Of a DNA stretch of 64,000 bases, positions 38,906 to 49,169 are shown piece by piece. The notes below the pieces were generated by a model. It had not been told where the DNA came from, did no database searches, and saw only the letters and a program-made list of their open reading frames with translations. Source of the stretch: JAHQVK01 sp036788295 (GTDB lineage: Bacteria; Myxococcota; Kuafuiibacteriia; Kuafuiibacteriales; Kuafuiibacteriaceae); NCBI GenBank assembly GCA_036788295.1, contig DAIQNR010000018.1, positions 13,415-77,414 of the forward strand, written 5' to 3'. The position numbers and the translations under genes were made by a program. Each line of letters starts with the position of its first letter. The stretch's first letter is position 1.

Positions 38906-41043
38906 TCAGGCTTCCTCGAGGAAGCGGTAGTGGTCGATGCCCTCCAAAATCCCTCGGGCGTGGCTTCCGGCGGCAAAATAGACCCGCTCGTGGCCGCGGA
39001 GGTGCTCGAGCTCGCCGTCGTGGTTGCCGACGACGACCCCTAGCGTGTTGCCTCGGAGCATCTCCTCGTCGTTTCCGGAGTCGCCCGCGACCAGGACCAT
39101 GTCGAGCGGTACGCCGAGTCGCATGGCCAGGTACCGGACGGCGAGCCCTTTGCTCGCTCGCACGGGGACCAGGTCGAGGTAGGTCCGGTGGGAAAAGATG
39201 ACCCGGGCTTGGAGTCGGCTCGGCGAAGCGCGGTCTGAAGCTCGGCGGTATCGAAGGGCTGGTTGCCGTCCACGATGAAGCTGACCTTGTACGTGTCCTG
39301 GCCTTCGGAGGGCTGCGGCTCGAGCGCGGAGAACTGCGACGCCACCTCCCGCAGGCGCTTCGGGTTCCACCGGTGGTCGATGTGCTGCTGCCACGCCCGG
39401 TCCTCGATGCGGCGGGCACCGAAGTGGATGGCCGTCCCGACGGAGGTGATGAGAAAATCGGGAGGGGGCACCTTGTGCTCCTCGAGCGCGGCCACGGCGA
39501 GGTCGAGCCGGCGGCCGGTCGCCACCCCGAAGGCGAGCTTGCTCCCGGCCTGCAGGATGCGGCGCTGAAGCTCCTTGAGAGGCTCCTTCTTTCCCACCAA
39601 GGTGTTGTCGATGTCGGCGATGAGCAGCCGATCGGCGGTGAGCAGACGACCTCTTGGCTTGTCCGGCCGCCGGGCCTTTTTCGTGGTTCCGCACGCCTGG
39701 TCCACGACCTTCAAATAGTTGTCTACGTGGGCGCGCCACGAGAAATGCCGAGCCACGCCCCGCAAGCCTTGGCGCTGCCACCGGCGCCAGCGCGCCGGAT
39801 CGGACAAACCATCGGCGAGCGCGTTTCCGAGCGCCGGGACGTCGAGCGGGTCCACGAGGACGCCGTTTTGGCAGCGGTTGAGGATCTCCCTCGGGCCGCC
39901 GTCGTTGGTCGCCACCACCGGGACGCCGGAGGCGGCGGCTTCGAGCAGGGTGAGGCCGAACGGCTCGGTGAGCGCGGGGTTCACGAAGATGCCCCTCTTG
40001 GCCGCGGCCATGCGGTACAGGTCGGGAACGTCGTCGGCCCCGTGGTGCTTCGGGTAGGCGACCGAGCCATAGAGGTCGTGGCGATCGATCAAGTCGAGCA
40101 GCTCGAGCCATGTCTCTCGGGCCCCGCGGTCGAGATCCCGGATGTTGTCCCGGTTGCCGGCGACGAGGACGAGGTTCGCCGCGTCACGAAGGTGGGGGTG
40201 GGTCGCGAACGCCTCCACCAGTCTGGGGATGTTCTTTCGTGGGTCGGGGCGGGAGACGGCGAGCACCGGCGGTTTTTCGGGAACGGCGAGGAAGCGGTTG
40301 ATCTCCCGCTCGATGGGTGAGGGAAACGCCCCTTTCCTTGGGGGTGAGAAGCGACCGAGATCCACGCCAGGGGGTATCACATGCATGCGCCGAGGGTCGT
40401 ACTGGTCGTAGAGTCCGTACTGGTCTTCGACCTCTTGCTTCGTGCTGGCCACGACGAGGTGGGCGCTGTCGAGCGAGAACTCCTCGGCGTCGATGCGGCG
40501 GGTGATTTGGTAGCGGCGCTCGAGCGCCGACTCTTCGGCGCCGCCTTCGAGCAGCCGCTCCCGCTTCACGCGGCCCAAGGAGTGGCCGGTGAAGGCGATC
40601 GGAACCCCGAGCAGGCCGGCGAGCCGCGCGGCGACGTAGCCGGCGTCGGCATAGTGGCCATGGACGAGGTCTGGGACCCGCCCCGAGCGCCGCAAGACAT
40701 CGAGCAGCTGGTCCACCATGGCGTCGAGGTGCGGCCAGAGGCCTTCCTTCGGGATGTAGCGGTCGGGCCCGCAGGTGACGCGGAGAATTCGTGCCTTTTC
40801 GGCGAGCGGCTCCTCGACTCGGGCGTAGTCCCCCGAGACCCGTCGGTCGAGGACCCGGCGGGTCACGAGGTCGACCTGACCGACCCGAGGGTGCTCGGCC
40901 AGCGCCCGGGCCAGCTCCACCACGTATTTCGTCTGCCCGCCGGTGTCGGCGTCCCGGCCGAGCTCGAGCTCGTCTCCACGGATGAGCCCGTGGACGCTGA
41001 CCAGCATGATGTAGCGGCCATCCGTGGCTTGCTTGGCGGTCAC
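38906..41043 (-). pseudogene. Sucrose-phosphate synthase with HAD phosphatase domain, frameshifted
   Basis: Coded in two frames: residues to about 39216 in one frame and the last ~100 in another; removing the shift by one base gives a 712-aa protein. Residues ~10-450 are GT4 sucrose-phosphate synthase (MLVSVHGLIRG, ELGRDADTGGQTKYVVELA, GHYADAGYVA, FTGHSLGRVKRERLL, NPALTEPFGLTLLEAAASG). From ~475 a HAD sucrose-phosphatase domain follows (LLIADIDNTLVGKK). At 39213-39218 (GAGTCG) the frame breaks after LQTALRRA; the other frame continues correctly with LQARVIFSHRTYLDL to VLVAGDSGNDEEMLRGNT. Either a real one-base deletion or an assembly error. Start GTG 41043. It would make sucrose from UDP-glucose and fructose-6-P. 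Confidence 0.85.
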
Positions 41044-41110
41044 GGGCGAGGACCCTACCACGGATCTCGTGGACCGGCCGGCTGGCGCTTCCCTCGTCGG
41101 CGGGCTCGGG

Positions 41111-41116
41111 TACACT
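41111..41116 (+). promoter_or_regulatory. Candidate -10 box of amylosucrase gene
   Basis: TACACT, 7 nt before the ATG at 41124, with no ribosome site between; fits a leaderless transcript. Confidence 0.4.
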
Positions 41117-41123
41117 GCCGCCC

Positions 41124-43085
41124 ATGCAGAACCGGCTGTATTTCAGCCGCGAGGTGCGGGAGCACTTCGACGCGCTGCTCCCCCGGGTCGAGGAAGCCCT
41201 CTCGGGCGCCCCGGTCCGGGAACGGAGGGCGTTCGAGCTTCGTTTCGAGCGCTATTTCTCGAACCTCTTCGAGAGCGTCGTCGGACCCTACGGATGGCAC
41301 GAGGGCTTCGTGGAGTTTTTGGGACGGCTCATCGAGCTGATGGCGAGGGCCCACCTCGAGCGACCGGATACCCTGCGCGACCTCGACTTCGAGCGGGAAC
41401 TCACCCCGGACTGGTTTCAGCGCCAGCAGCTCGTCGGGTACGCGTGTTATGTGGAGCGGTTCGGAGGCACCCTCCAAGGGGTCCGCGAGCACCTCGACTA
41501 CCTCTCCGAGCTCGGAGTCGGCTACGTCCATCTTCAGGGGGTGATGCAGCCCAGGTTGGGCGAGTCCGACGGTGGCTACGCGATCGCCGACTACCTGAAG
41601 GTGAACGAGAAGCTGGGGACGCTCGACGATCTCGAGACGCTCGCCGCCGAGCTTCGGGCCCGCGGGGTGAGCGTTTGCGTGGACCTGGTCTTGAACCACT
41701 GCGCGAAGGAACACCGCTGGGCAGAGCGAGCCCGGGCGGGAGACGAACGCTACCAGTCCTACTTCTACATGTTCCCCGACCGGCAGATGCCGGACGCGTA
41801 CGAGGCGACGCTGCCCGAGATCTTCCCCGAGTTCTCGCCGGGGAACTTCACCTGGTACGAAGACTGTCAGCGCTGGGTCTGGACGACGTTTCACGAATAC
41901 CAGTGGGACCTCAACCGGTCGAACCCAGAAGTCTTTCTCGAGATGGCGGACATCATGTTCCAGCTCGCGAACCGAGGGGTGGAGGTTTTTCGGCTCGACG
42001 CGGTCGCTTTCCTATGGAAACGGCTCGGCACCAACTGCCAAAACCAGCCCGAGGTCCATGACCTCCTCCAAGCGCTCCGGGCCTGCGCGAACATCACGAC
42101 CCCCTCGGTGGTCCACAAGGCGGAGGCGATCGTGAGCCCCGACGACCTCGTGCATTACCTGGGGACGGGCAAGCGCTACGGAAAGGTCTCGAACATCGCC
42201 TACCACAACACGCTGATGGTGCAGTACTGGTCGGCGATGGCGAGCCGAGACACCCGGCTCATGATCCACACCCTTCGCGAATTCCCTCGGACGCCGACCT
42301 CGATCGCGTGGGGCACCTACATCCGATGCCACGACGACATCGGCTGGGCGGTGACCGACGAGGACGCGGCGGCGGTGGGGCTGTCGGGCCACGGGCACCG
42401 AAACTTCCTCTCGGATTTCTACACCGGTCGGTTCGAGGGCAGCGTCGCCCGGGGCCAAGCGTTTCAGACCAACGAGGCGACCGGCGACCGGCGGGTCAGC
42501 GGCACGCTCGCGAGCCTCAACGGGCTCGAGCACGCGCTCGAGGTTTCCGATGCGCGCCTCGTGAACCTCTCGATCGAGCGCATTCTCCTCGGGTTCGCGC
42601 TGATGTGCAGCTGGGGCGGGATTCCGCTCATCTACATGGGGGACGAGATCGGGCTGCTCAACGACCACAGCTACGCCGAAGACGACGCGCTGCGCTCAGA
42701 CAACCGGTGGATGCACCGGCCGTTCATGGACTGGGAGAAGGCCGGCCGGAGGCATCTATCGGGTTTCGTGGAGGCCCGGATCTTCGAAGGGGTCACCGCC
42801 ATCATTCGGGCCAGGAAAGCCTCCCCTCACCTCCACGCCCAGTACGAAAACTTCGTGCCCGAGCCCGTGCACCCCAACATCTTCCTTCACGTCCGGCCCC
42901 ACCCGCTCGGAAACTTCCTCGGGGTCTACAGCTTCAGCGAGCGGCCGCAGCTGCTCGAGCTCGAGGCGCTCGCCAGCTACCAGATCAGCCAACCCCACCC
43001 CTACGACCAGCTCGAGCAGCGCCACGTTTTCGTCGAGGCCGGCCGGCTCCGGGTCCCGCCGTACGGCCGGATGTGGTTGGTGTAG
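41124..43085 (+). CDS. Amylosucrase (GH13)
   Basis: 653-aa glycoside hydrolase family 13 enzyme, full length for amylosucrase, which transfers glucose from sucrose onto alpha-1,4-glucan and frees fructose. Helical N-domain (~1-90), then the (beta/alpha)8 barrel: VDLVLNHCAKEHRWA, nucleophile Asp292 in FRLDAVAFLWKRLGT, acid/base Glu334 in VHKAEAIVS, transition-state Asp404 in RCHDDIGWAVTDEDAA. DFYTGRFEGSVARGQAFQTN and LIYMGDEIGLLND are amylosucrase-specific loops. Divergent from the sucrose-phosphate synthase gene across 80 bp: one makes sucrose, the other consumes it, so the pair links sucrose (osmolyte or carbon store) with glucan. Confidence 0.92.
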   Translation: MQNRLYFSREVREHFDALLPRVEEALSGAPVRERRAFELRFERYFSNLFESVVGPYGWHEGFVEFLGRLIELMARAHLERPDTLRDLDFERELTPDWFQRQQLVGYACYVERFGGTLQGVREHLDYLSELGVGYVHLQGVMQPRLGESDGGYAIADYLKVNEKLGTLDDLETLAAELRARGVSVCVDLVLNHCAKEHRWAERARAGDERYQSYFYMFPDRQMPDAYEATLPEIFPEFSPGNFTWYEDCQRWVWTTFHEYQWDLNRSNPEVFLEMADIMFQLANRGVEVFRLDAVAFLWKRLGTNCQNQPEVHDLLQALRACANITTPSVVHKAEAIVSPDDLVHYLGTGKRYGKVSNIAYHNTLMVQYWSAMASRDTRLMIHTLREFPRTPTSIAWGTYIRCHDDIGWAVTDEDAAAVGLSGHGHRNFLSDFYTGRFEGSVARGQAFQTNEATGDRRVSGTLASLNGLEHALEVSDARLVNLSIERILLGFALMCSWGGIPLIYMGDEIGLLNDHSYAEDDALRSDNRWMHRPFMDWEKAGRRHLSGFVEARIFEGVTAIIRARKASPHLHAQYENFVPEPVHPNIFLHVRPHPLGNFLGVYSFSERPQLLELEALASYQISQPHPYDQLEQRHVFVEAGRLRVPPYGRMWLV

Positions 43086-43219
43086 TCGCATAGAAACCAT
43101 CCAGAAGGTTGGAACCGTTTTCACGGCACCACGGAAATTTTCCCATCGTCCGATGCACGCCGGTTTCGAGTTCGCTGCCAGTTCGACGCGCAAATCTGGT
43201 ACGGGTTGAGCCAAGAGCC

Positions 43220-45121
43220 ATGGAATCTGAAATCTCAGGACCGGAATGGTTGCGCATCGGCGCCGGCCGGGCGGGCGGCCGTCGGCCTTGCGTAGTTGAG
43301 GTCATCGATCCCGTTGGCGCCAACGGTCCCTTGTTCTCTGCGTTTTTGCGCGCGGAGACGCCGGCGGCGCTCGCGTTTCGCCACGCAAGCGCGCTGCCCG
43401 TGTTGGCGGTCGATCCTGGCCGCGGTCCGAGCGGTCTCGAGTCGGTCTCGGTGCTGACCCCGGCTCCGTCTGGGGTCCCGCTCGTCGAGGTGCTCCGGCA
43501 GGCCGAGGCGGTCGGGCCGATCCCGCTGTCCTTCGCCGTTCATGTGGCTCTCCGGGCGGCGAGCCTCTTGGCCGCGCTCGAGAAGATGCCGTGGAAGGTC
43601 GGCAGCTTGGAGGGGATGGGCCACCACCACCTGTCGCTGTCCCGGGTTCGCGTCGATGGCGCCGGATGGGTGACGGTGGGGGCGGTGGGGCTCTCACGGG
43701 CCCGGGCGTGCCTCGCCCCGAGCCGCGACGTGGCCGCGCTGCGGGCGCCTGAGTTCCTCAGGGATCCCGGCTGCTCGAGCCCCGCCGCCGACGTCTACAG
43801 CTTGGGTTTGCTCCTCTTCGAGCTCCTGCTCGGCCGGCCGCTGTACCTGAGGGATACGCTCGTGGACACCCGAGCGGCAGGGCTGAACGGGGCCCGTCCG
43901 CGCCTCTCCCGGGTCCGGTCCGACGTGGACGCCGGGCTCGAGGCGCTCGTCGAGTGGATGGTCGCGAGGGACCCGTCGGCGCGGCCCGCTTCGGCCGAAA
44001 CGGTCTTCTCGATGGTGCTCGAGGCCCAGGACAGGATCCAGAGGGCGGCGCAGGAGCTTCGGCGGAGCGCGTCGCCGAGGGCCTCGACGGATGCGCCCGC
44101 CCGGCGTGCGTCCACGGTCGAGCGACCCGCCCCGCCGCTCACGAAGCGGGTCGAACCGCTCGAGCGACCGTCGCCGCCGCTCTCGATGCCCCCGCGGAGC
44201 GAGACCCCATCCGGTCGGCTGCCGGAGCTGCTCCCCGGGCCCGAAGCTGCCCACGAGATCTCGGGGGACCTTCCCGAGCAGCTGGCCCCCGTGCTTCCGC
44301 CAAGCTGCAATCCGCAGATCGTGATCGAGCCCGCGGAGGAGCTGCCGAGCCCTCCCGCGATGGCATGGGCCGAGGCTCTCCCCAACGCGCCGGCGCTCGA
44401 GGAGCGGTTCGTTCGGCTCGGGCCGGTGTCGGTGTCGGGGTGGGCCGTGGCAGCGGATCGGAAGACCGGGCTCCGGGTGCTGCTCGAAGCCCTCCCACCG
44501 CTTCCTCCTGATCGGCTGCTCGAGCGTTCCCGGGCGGCGTCGAAGCTGGTCCGCCATCGCCACGTCCTGCCCCATCGATCCTTGTGGCCGGAGCACGATG
44601 GGAGCGTGCTCGCGGTGTCCGACCGAGTGGACGGCGAGCCGATGTCCGACCGCATCGACCGAGACGGTCCGCTTGCGCTCGTCGAGCTCAACCGATGGCT
44701 CGAGCAGGTCCTCGGCGCGCTGGCCCACCTCCACCGCTCGGGGTTCGTGCACGGGGCGCTTCAGCCCGACGCGGTCCTCTTGCACGGGGAGGGTTCGGGG
44801 CTCGTCGCGGTGGTGGGAGGGCTCATCCACGGCGCGGCAGGGCGGGAGCTGGCCGACCCGTCGTTCTCCGCTCCGGAGCTGGCCGCTCGGGGCTGCCGGG
44901 CGAACCCGGCGTCGGACCTGTGGTCGGTGGGGGCCCTGACCTACTACGCATTGGTCGGCGCACCGCCTTCTCCCGACCACGGCGCCCTTCGCGTCGGTCG
45001 GCTCCGTCCGTCGGCGACCGGCGTCGATCGTTGGTTGCCGCGGGTGACCTCCGCCGACCCGGCCTCTCGGGTCGGCGACGCGGACACGCTCTTGCAGGTC
45101 GCCCGGAGCGACTGGCGCTGA
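43220..45121 (+). CDS. Tandem serine/threonine pseudokinase
   Basis: 633-aa cytoplasmic protein with two protein-kinase-like domains (~1-290 and ~415-630) and a Pro/Arg/Ser linker. In domain 1 the HRDLKPxN loop reads HHHLSLSRV; in domain 2 it reads HGALQPDAVLLHG, so the catalytic Asp is absent from both. The Lys of the VAIK motif (VLLEAL in domain 2) is also missing. The late kinase-fold signatures remain: DVYSLGLLLFELLLGRPLY and DLWSVGALTYYALVGAP. It is therefore probably a regulator or scaffold. No membrane segment is present. Start ATG 43220. Confidence 0.8.
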   Translation: MESEISGPEWLRIGAGRAGGRRPCVVEVIDPVGANGPLFSAFLRAETPAALAFRHASALPVLAVDPGRGPSGLESVSVLTPAPSGVPLVEVLRQAEAVGPIPLSFAVHVALRAASLLAALEKMPWKVGSLEGMGHHHLSLSRVRVDGAGWVTVGAVGLSRARACLAPSRDVAALRAPEFLRDPGCSSPAADVYSLGLLLFELLLGRPLYLRDTLVDTRAAGLNGARPRLSRVRSDVDAGLEALVEWMVARDPSARPASAETVFSMVLEAQDRIQRAAQELRRSASPRASTDAPARRASTVERPAPPLTKRVEPLERPSPPLSMPPRSETPSGRLPELLPGPEAAHEISGDLPEQLAPVLPPSCNPQIVIEPAEELPSPPAMAWAEALPNAPALEERFVRLGPVSVSGWAVAADRKTGLRVLLEALPPLPPDRLLERSRAASKLVRHRHVLPHRSLWPEHDGSVLAVSDRVDGEPMSDRIDRDGPLALVELNRWLEQVLGALAHLHRSGFVHGALQPDAVLLHGEGSGLVAVVGGLIHGAAGRELADPSFSAPELAARGCRANPASDLWSVGALTYYALVGAPPSPDHGALRVGRLRPSATGVDRWLPRVTSADPASRVGDADTLLQVARSDWR

Positions 45122-45158
45122 GCCGCGCTGAAGCCCTTTACTTCGCAACGCCCCCGGT

Positions 45159-45164
45159 TAGGCT
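45159..45164 (+). promoter_or_regulatory. Candidate -10 box of a leaderless transcript
   Basis: TAGGCT is 6 nt before the ATG at 45171, with TTTACT (45137-45142) 16 bp upstream as a possible -35 box. Confidence 0.5.
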
Positions 45165-45170
45165 GCCCCC

Positions 45171-45947
<777 letters not shown>

Positions 45948-45986
45948 CGCTCGCCGCGCGGGCCGCTCCGTGCAACGATCCCACCG

Positions 45987-46538
45987 GTGCGACGGCTGGT
46001 CCTGATTCGACACGGAAAGAGCGACTGGGAGAGCGGCGCGGCCTGCGACCACGAGCGGCCGCTCGCGAAGCGGGGGACGATGAGCGCGGCGGCCATGGGT
46101 CGTTCGCTCGCCGAGCTGGGCTGGAGCCCCGACCGGCTGTTCACCTCGGACGCGACGAGAGCGGTCGAGACCGCCCGTCTGCTCGCCAAAGAAGCGGGCG
46201 CGCCCGAGCCCGACGTGGTTCCCGAGCTCTACCTTGGGGGCCCCCACGAGCTCGCCGCTCTGGCGCTCGACGGCTCGACGGCCACGGTCTGGGTGGTGGG
46301 GCATAGCCCCGGCCTCGATGAGGCGGTGAAGTTCTTGTCCGGCCAAACCGCGGTGCTGAAGACCGCGGACGCCGCGCTCCTCACCTTCGCTGGTGCCGAA
46401 GACGAGAGCTGGCAAACGCTGCTGTCGAGGCCAGCCTCCATGGAACTCGGGCGAATCCTCCGCAGCCGGGCCGTGCTCGACGTCGTGAAGGTTTGCGACC
46501 CAACGAAGGACGCCTCGATCGAATCGGACGCCTCGTAG
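45987..46538 (+). CDS. SixA-type histidine phosphatase
   Basis: 183 aa from a GTG start. The phosphatase motif LVLIRHGKSDWE with the catalytic His (residue 9) opens the protein; TSDATRAVETARLLA and VWVVGHSPGLDEAVKFLSG complete the fold, as in SixA, the phosphohistidine phosphatase of E. coli that acts on Hpt domains or on NPr. No signal peptide, so it is cytoplasmic. It is 39 bp after the fusion gene and may share its transcript. Confidence 0.85.
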   Translation: MRRLVLIRHGKSDWESGAACDHERPLAKRGTMSAAAMGRSLAELGWSPDRLFTSDATRAVETARLLAKEAGAPEPDVVPELYLGGPHELAALALDGSTATVWVVGHSPGLDEAVKFLSGQTAVLKTADAALLTFAGAEDESWQTLLSRPASMELGRILRSRAVLDVVKVCDPTKDASIESDAS

Positions 46539-46579
46539 GGTAGCTGGCCGCAGACCGACCCGACTTGCATCGTCGCCCT

Positions 46580-46632
46580 CCGATTTTCGGTCTTCGTCCG
46601 CCGGTTTTCGGACTCCGTCCGCCGGTTTTCGG
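46580..46632. repeat. Tandem 21-bp repeats (2.5 copies)
   Basis: Units begin CCG(A/G)TTTTCGG at 46580, 46601 and 46622, spaced 21 bp (two helical turns), with similar TC(T/C)TCCGTCCG-like parts between. Each core is itself an inverted repeat (CCGx TTT xCGG). The array stands between sixA-like and the following gene and may be a protein-binding direct repeat. Confidence 0.5.
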
Positions 46633-46769
46633 ACCGGAACACAAAATCCGTCCAAGGACCGGCGCCCGCTGGGGGCCAGAGGGTTGGCATGTCTTTCGCT
46701 ACCGCCAAGGGGAGCGCCGCGGCCGCCACCAACGGCCGGATCGGTGACTTGCCCAAAGAAGGACATCCC

Positions 46770-47939
46770 ATGACAGAAAGAGTATCCACCTCCGCCGCCG
46801 AAGCTGCGCTCGCTCGGCTCATCTCCCAGTACGCCGAGGCAGCGGCCGGCACCAACGACCTCGTCTCCCGGCGCGAGGCGAGGTCGCTGCATCCCTTCGT
46901 GCGAAGGGCCGACGACGAGCTGCGGGCGGACAAGACCCAGTTCTCCCGGGTCCGGGTCGATGAGCTGGCGGAGCGGGCCAAGACCCAGGCGCTCGAAGTC
47001 TGGCGAACCTTCAACCCTCCGGATCGCCTCGGCCAATCCTTCACCAAGGACGAGCTCGAGCAGGTGGTGAAGGCCGACCCGGACCTCGGCGGACTCAGCC
47101 GAGCCGCCTTCTTCGCCGCCGGCGCGCGGACGACGGCGGAGCGGACGGGGCTCGTCCGCCGCTTTCTCGAGGACAACCCCGGGGCCGGGGTCCTGTTCGA
47201 ACGAAGGATGCGGTTCGGCGAGCGGATCGACGCCCGGGTCGGCGAGCAGGGCCGAAGGCGCCTGCCCCCGGCGGTGCTCGAGTCCTTCGATGCGCTCTTC
47301 ATGGCCGAGCGCGCGGACTGGGGCAGCGTCACCGCCAAAGCGGTCCGCCTCGCCGGATTCGATCTGTTCGCGGTGCACCTCGGGACCGACGGGGACGAAG
47401 GTTTGCTCGAGCTGTACGACCAAAGCGGCGCGCCGATGCTGTCGGCTCGCCTCTGGGCCGGGCAGGTGGACCGCATCGACGAATACTTCGGACTCGGGCG
47501 GCACGCGGGGTCCTTGTCCTCGCTGCTCGCCCGGCCGGCCGAGGGTCTCGAGGACCCGCTCGAGCGAGAGGCGGCCGGACAGATCCCGCTCGACTGGCGG
47601 GCCGACGCCATCGTGAACACCGGGACGCTCTACCACGGCCCAAAGGGGGTGACGAAGATCGACCTTCAGCCCCCGCTGACCGACGAACAGGCCCTCTTGG
47701 CTCGGTTCGCGCTCGAGGTCATGTACGACCGGAGCCTTCGCTATCGGGCCGAAGGGCCAGGGCCGATCTCGTTCGAAGACAACGCGTCGCTCGCGCTCGG
47801 CGAGCACGTGGACCCGAGGGATGGGCAGCGGTACCTCGTCGCGGACTATCGGGACATCGACAACGACAGCCGAACCCTGTACTTCCAGAGGACGTGCGCT
47901 GGGGGCTTGCGGCTCGCGGTGGACCAAGCCAACGGCTGA
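46770..47939 (+). CDS. Hypothetical protein, 389 aa
   Basis: Not recognised. I chose the ATG at 46770 because AAGAAGGA lies ~6-8 nt upstream; the in-frame ATG at 46689 would add 27 poor-looking residues. The N-terminal ~180 residues are helical and charged (AAEAALARLISQYAEAAAGT, SFTKDELEQVVKADPDLGGL); the C-terminal part is alpha/beta (GFDLFAVHLGTDGDEGLLEL, LYFQRTCAGGLRLAVD). No signal peptide or membrane helix. The organisation resembles the unrecognised proteins at 7.2-10.9 kb only in style. The function is unknown. Confidence 0.55.
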   Translation: MTERVSTSAAEAALARLISQYAEAAAGTNDLVSRREARSLHPFVRRADDELRADKTQFSRVRVDELAERAKTQALEVWRTFNPPDRLGQSFTKDELEQVVKADPDLGGLSRAAFFAAGARTTAERTGLVRRFLEDNPGAGVLFERRMRFGERIDARVGEQGRRRLPPAVLESFDALFMAERADWGSVTAKAVRLAGFDLFAVHLGTDGDEGLLELYDQSGAPMLSARLWAGQVDRIDEYFGLGRHAGSLSSLLARPAEGLEDPLEREAAGQIPLDWRADAIVNTGTLYHGPKGVTKIDLQPPLTDEQALLARFALEVMYDRSLRYRAEGPGPISFEDNASLALGEHVDPRDGQRYLVADYRDIDNDSRTLYFQRTCAGGLRLAVDQANG

Positions 47940-47945
47940 CCGCGC

Positions 47946-49169
47946 TCAGCCGCGGACGAGGTTCAGGTCGATGCTGGCCGCCCAGCTGAATAGATCTTCG
48001 CCGCGCAGCGCGGCGCCCATGAGTTCGGGGAAGCGCTCCGGGGTGCACGCGAACACCGCGACCCCCATGGCGGCGATGGCCTTCGCGTTTTCGGTGTCGT
48101 AGCTGCTTCGGCCCTCGTCGTCGAGCGACAGCAAGACGACGAGCCGCACGCCGGCGGCGACGAATCGGCCGAGCCGCTCGATCATGTCCTGAGACAGGCT
48201 GCCTTCGAACAGGTCGCTGATGAGGATGAGGTGGGTTTGCTCGGGCCTCCGGATGAGTTGCTCGCAGTAGGCCAGCGCTTTTGGGGTGTCGTTGCCCCCG
48301 CCGAGCTGCACCCCGAACAAGACCTCGACCGGGTCCGAGAGCTGATCGCTGAGGTCCACGACCTCGGTGTCGTAGCAGACGAGCTTCGTGGACACCGTCG
48401 GGATCGACGCGAGCACCGCGGCGAAGACCGAGGCGTAGATGACCGACCTCAGCATCGAGCCCGACTGATCGACGCAGAGGATGATGTCATCGAGCTCGCT
48501 CGCTCGCTTCTTTCTTCCGAACCCAACGAGGCGCTCGGGGATGAGGGCGCCTCGCTCGGGGAGGTAGTGGCGAAGGTTCGCCTCGATGGTTCGGGCCCAG
48601 TCGATGTCCGAGAACCGCGGCCGGCGGCTGCGCGTCCCTCGGTTCTTGGCCCCCCTCACGGCGGCCTGGACCCGATGCTCGATCCGGGCCATCAGCTGCT
48701 CGACGACCCGGGCCACGACCCGGCGGGCGGCGTCCTTGGCCGAGTCGGGGATGGCCCCGCGAAGGCTCGCGAGGGTGGCGAGCAGGTGCACGTTCGGCTC
48801 CACCGACTCGAGAAACTCCGGGTCGCCGAGCAGGGACTTCATGTTGAGCCGCTCGAACGCCTCCCGCTGGATGACCTTCACCACCGAGCTCGGGAACAGC
48901 TCCCGGACCTCCCCCAGCCACCGGGCCGCGACCGGCCGGCTCGGCCCGCGGCCGACGTTTTTGCGGTCCCGAAGCGCGCCGTCGTCGTCGTCCGGCGGCG
49001 CGTCGAGCACGACCGAGCCGTAGAGGGCGGAAAGGGCGTCGTCGATGCGCCGGTCGTCCCCGCCGAGCAGGGCATCGAGCCCGCCTTTCTCTGTCGTGCC
49101 GAGCGCGAGCCGCCACCGGCGGAGCCGCTCGTCCTCCGGGGTGCGGGTCTTCGGCGGCTCGTCGCTCAT
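47946..49169 (-). CDS. VWA domain protein of MoxR/SWIM cassette
   Basis: 407 aa from the ATG at 49169, which overlaps the stop of the upstream gene (ATGA). The N-terminal half is helical; the C-terminal von Willebrand A domain carries the metal-ion site LCVDQSGSM (Asp-x-Ser-x-Ser), LVCYDTEVVDLSDQL, GGNDTPKAL and LILISDLFEGS. VWA proteins paired with MoxR ATPases usually bind a client that the ATPase remodels. It is the last of five overlapping minus-strand genes. Confidence 0.88.
   Translation of the reverse strand: MSDEPPKTRTPEDERLRRWRLALGTTEKGGLDALLGGDDRRIDDALSALYGSVVLDAPPDDDDGALRDRKNVGRGPSRPVAARWLGEVRELFPSSVVKVIQREAFERLNMKSLLGDPEFLESVEPNVHLLATLASLRGAIPDSAKDAARRVVARVVEQLMARIEHRVQAAVRGAKNRGTRSRRPRFSDIDWARTIEANLRHYLPERGALIPERLVGFGRKKRASELDDIILCVDQSGSMLRSVIYASVFAAVLASIPTVSTKLVCYDTEVVDLSDQLSDPVEVLFGVQLGGGNDTPKALAYCEQLIRRPEQTHLILISDLFEGSLSQDMIERLGRFVAAGVRLVVLLSLDDEGRSSYDTENAKAIAAMGVAVFACTPERFPELMGAALRGEDLFSWAASIDLNLVRG

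Noticed and set aside
46580..46632. Short repeats as a CRISPR array
   Set aside because: Only 2.5 units, adjacent without spacers, and no cas genes.
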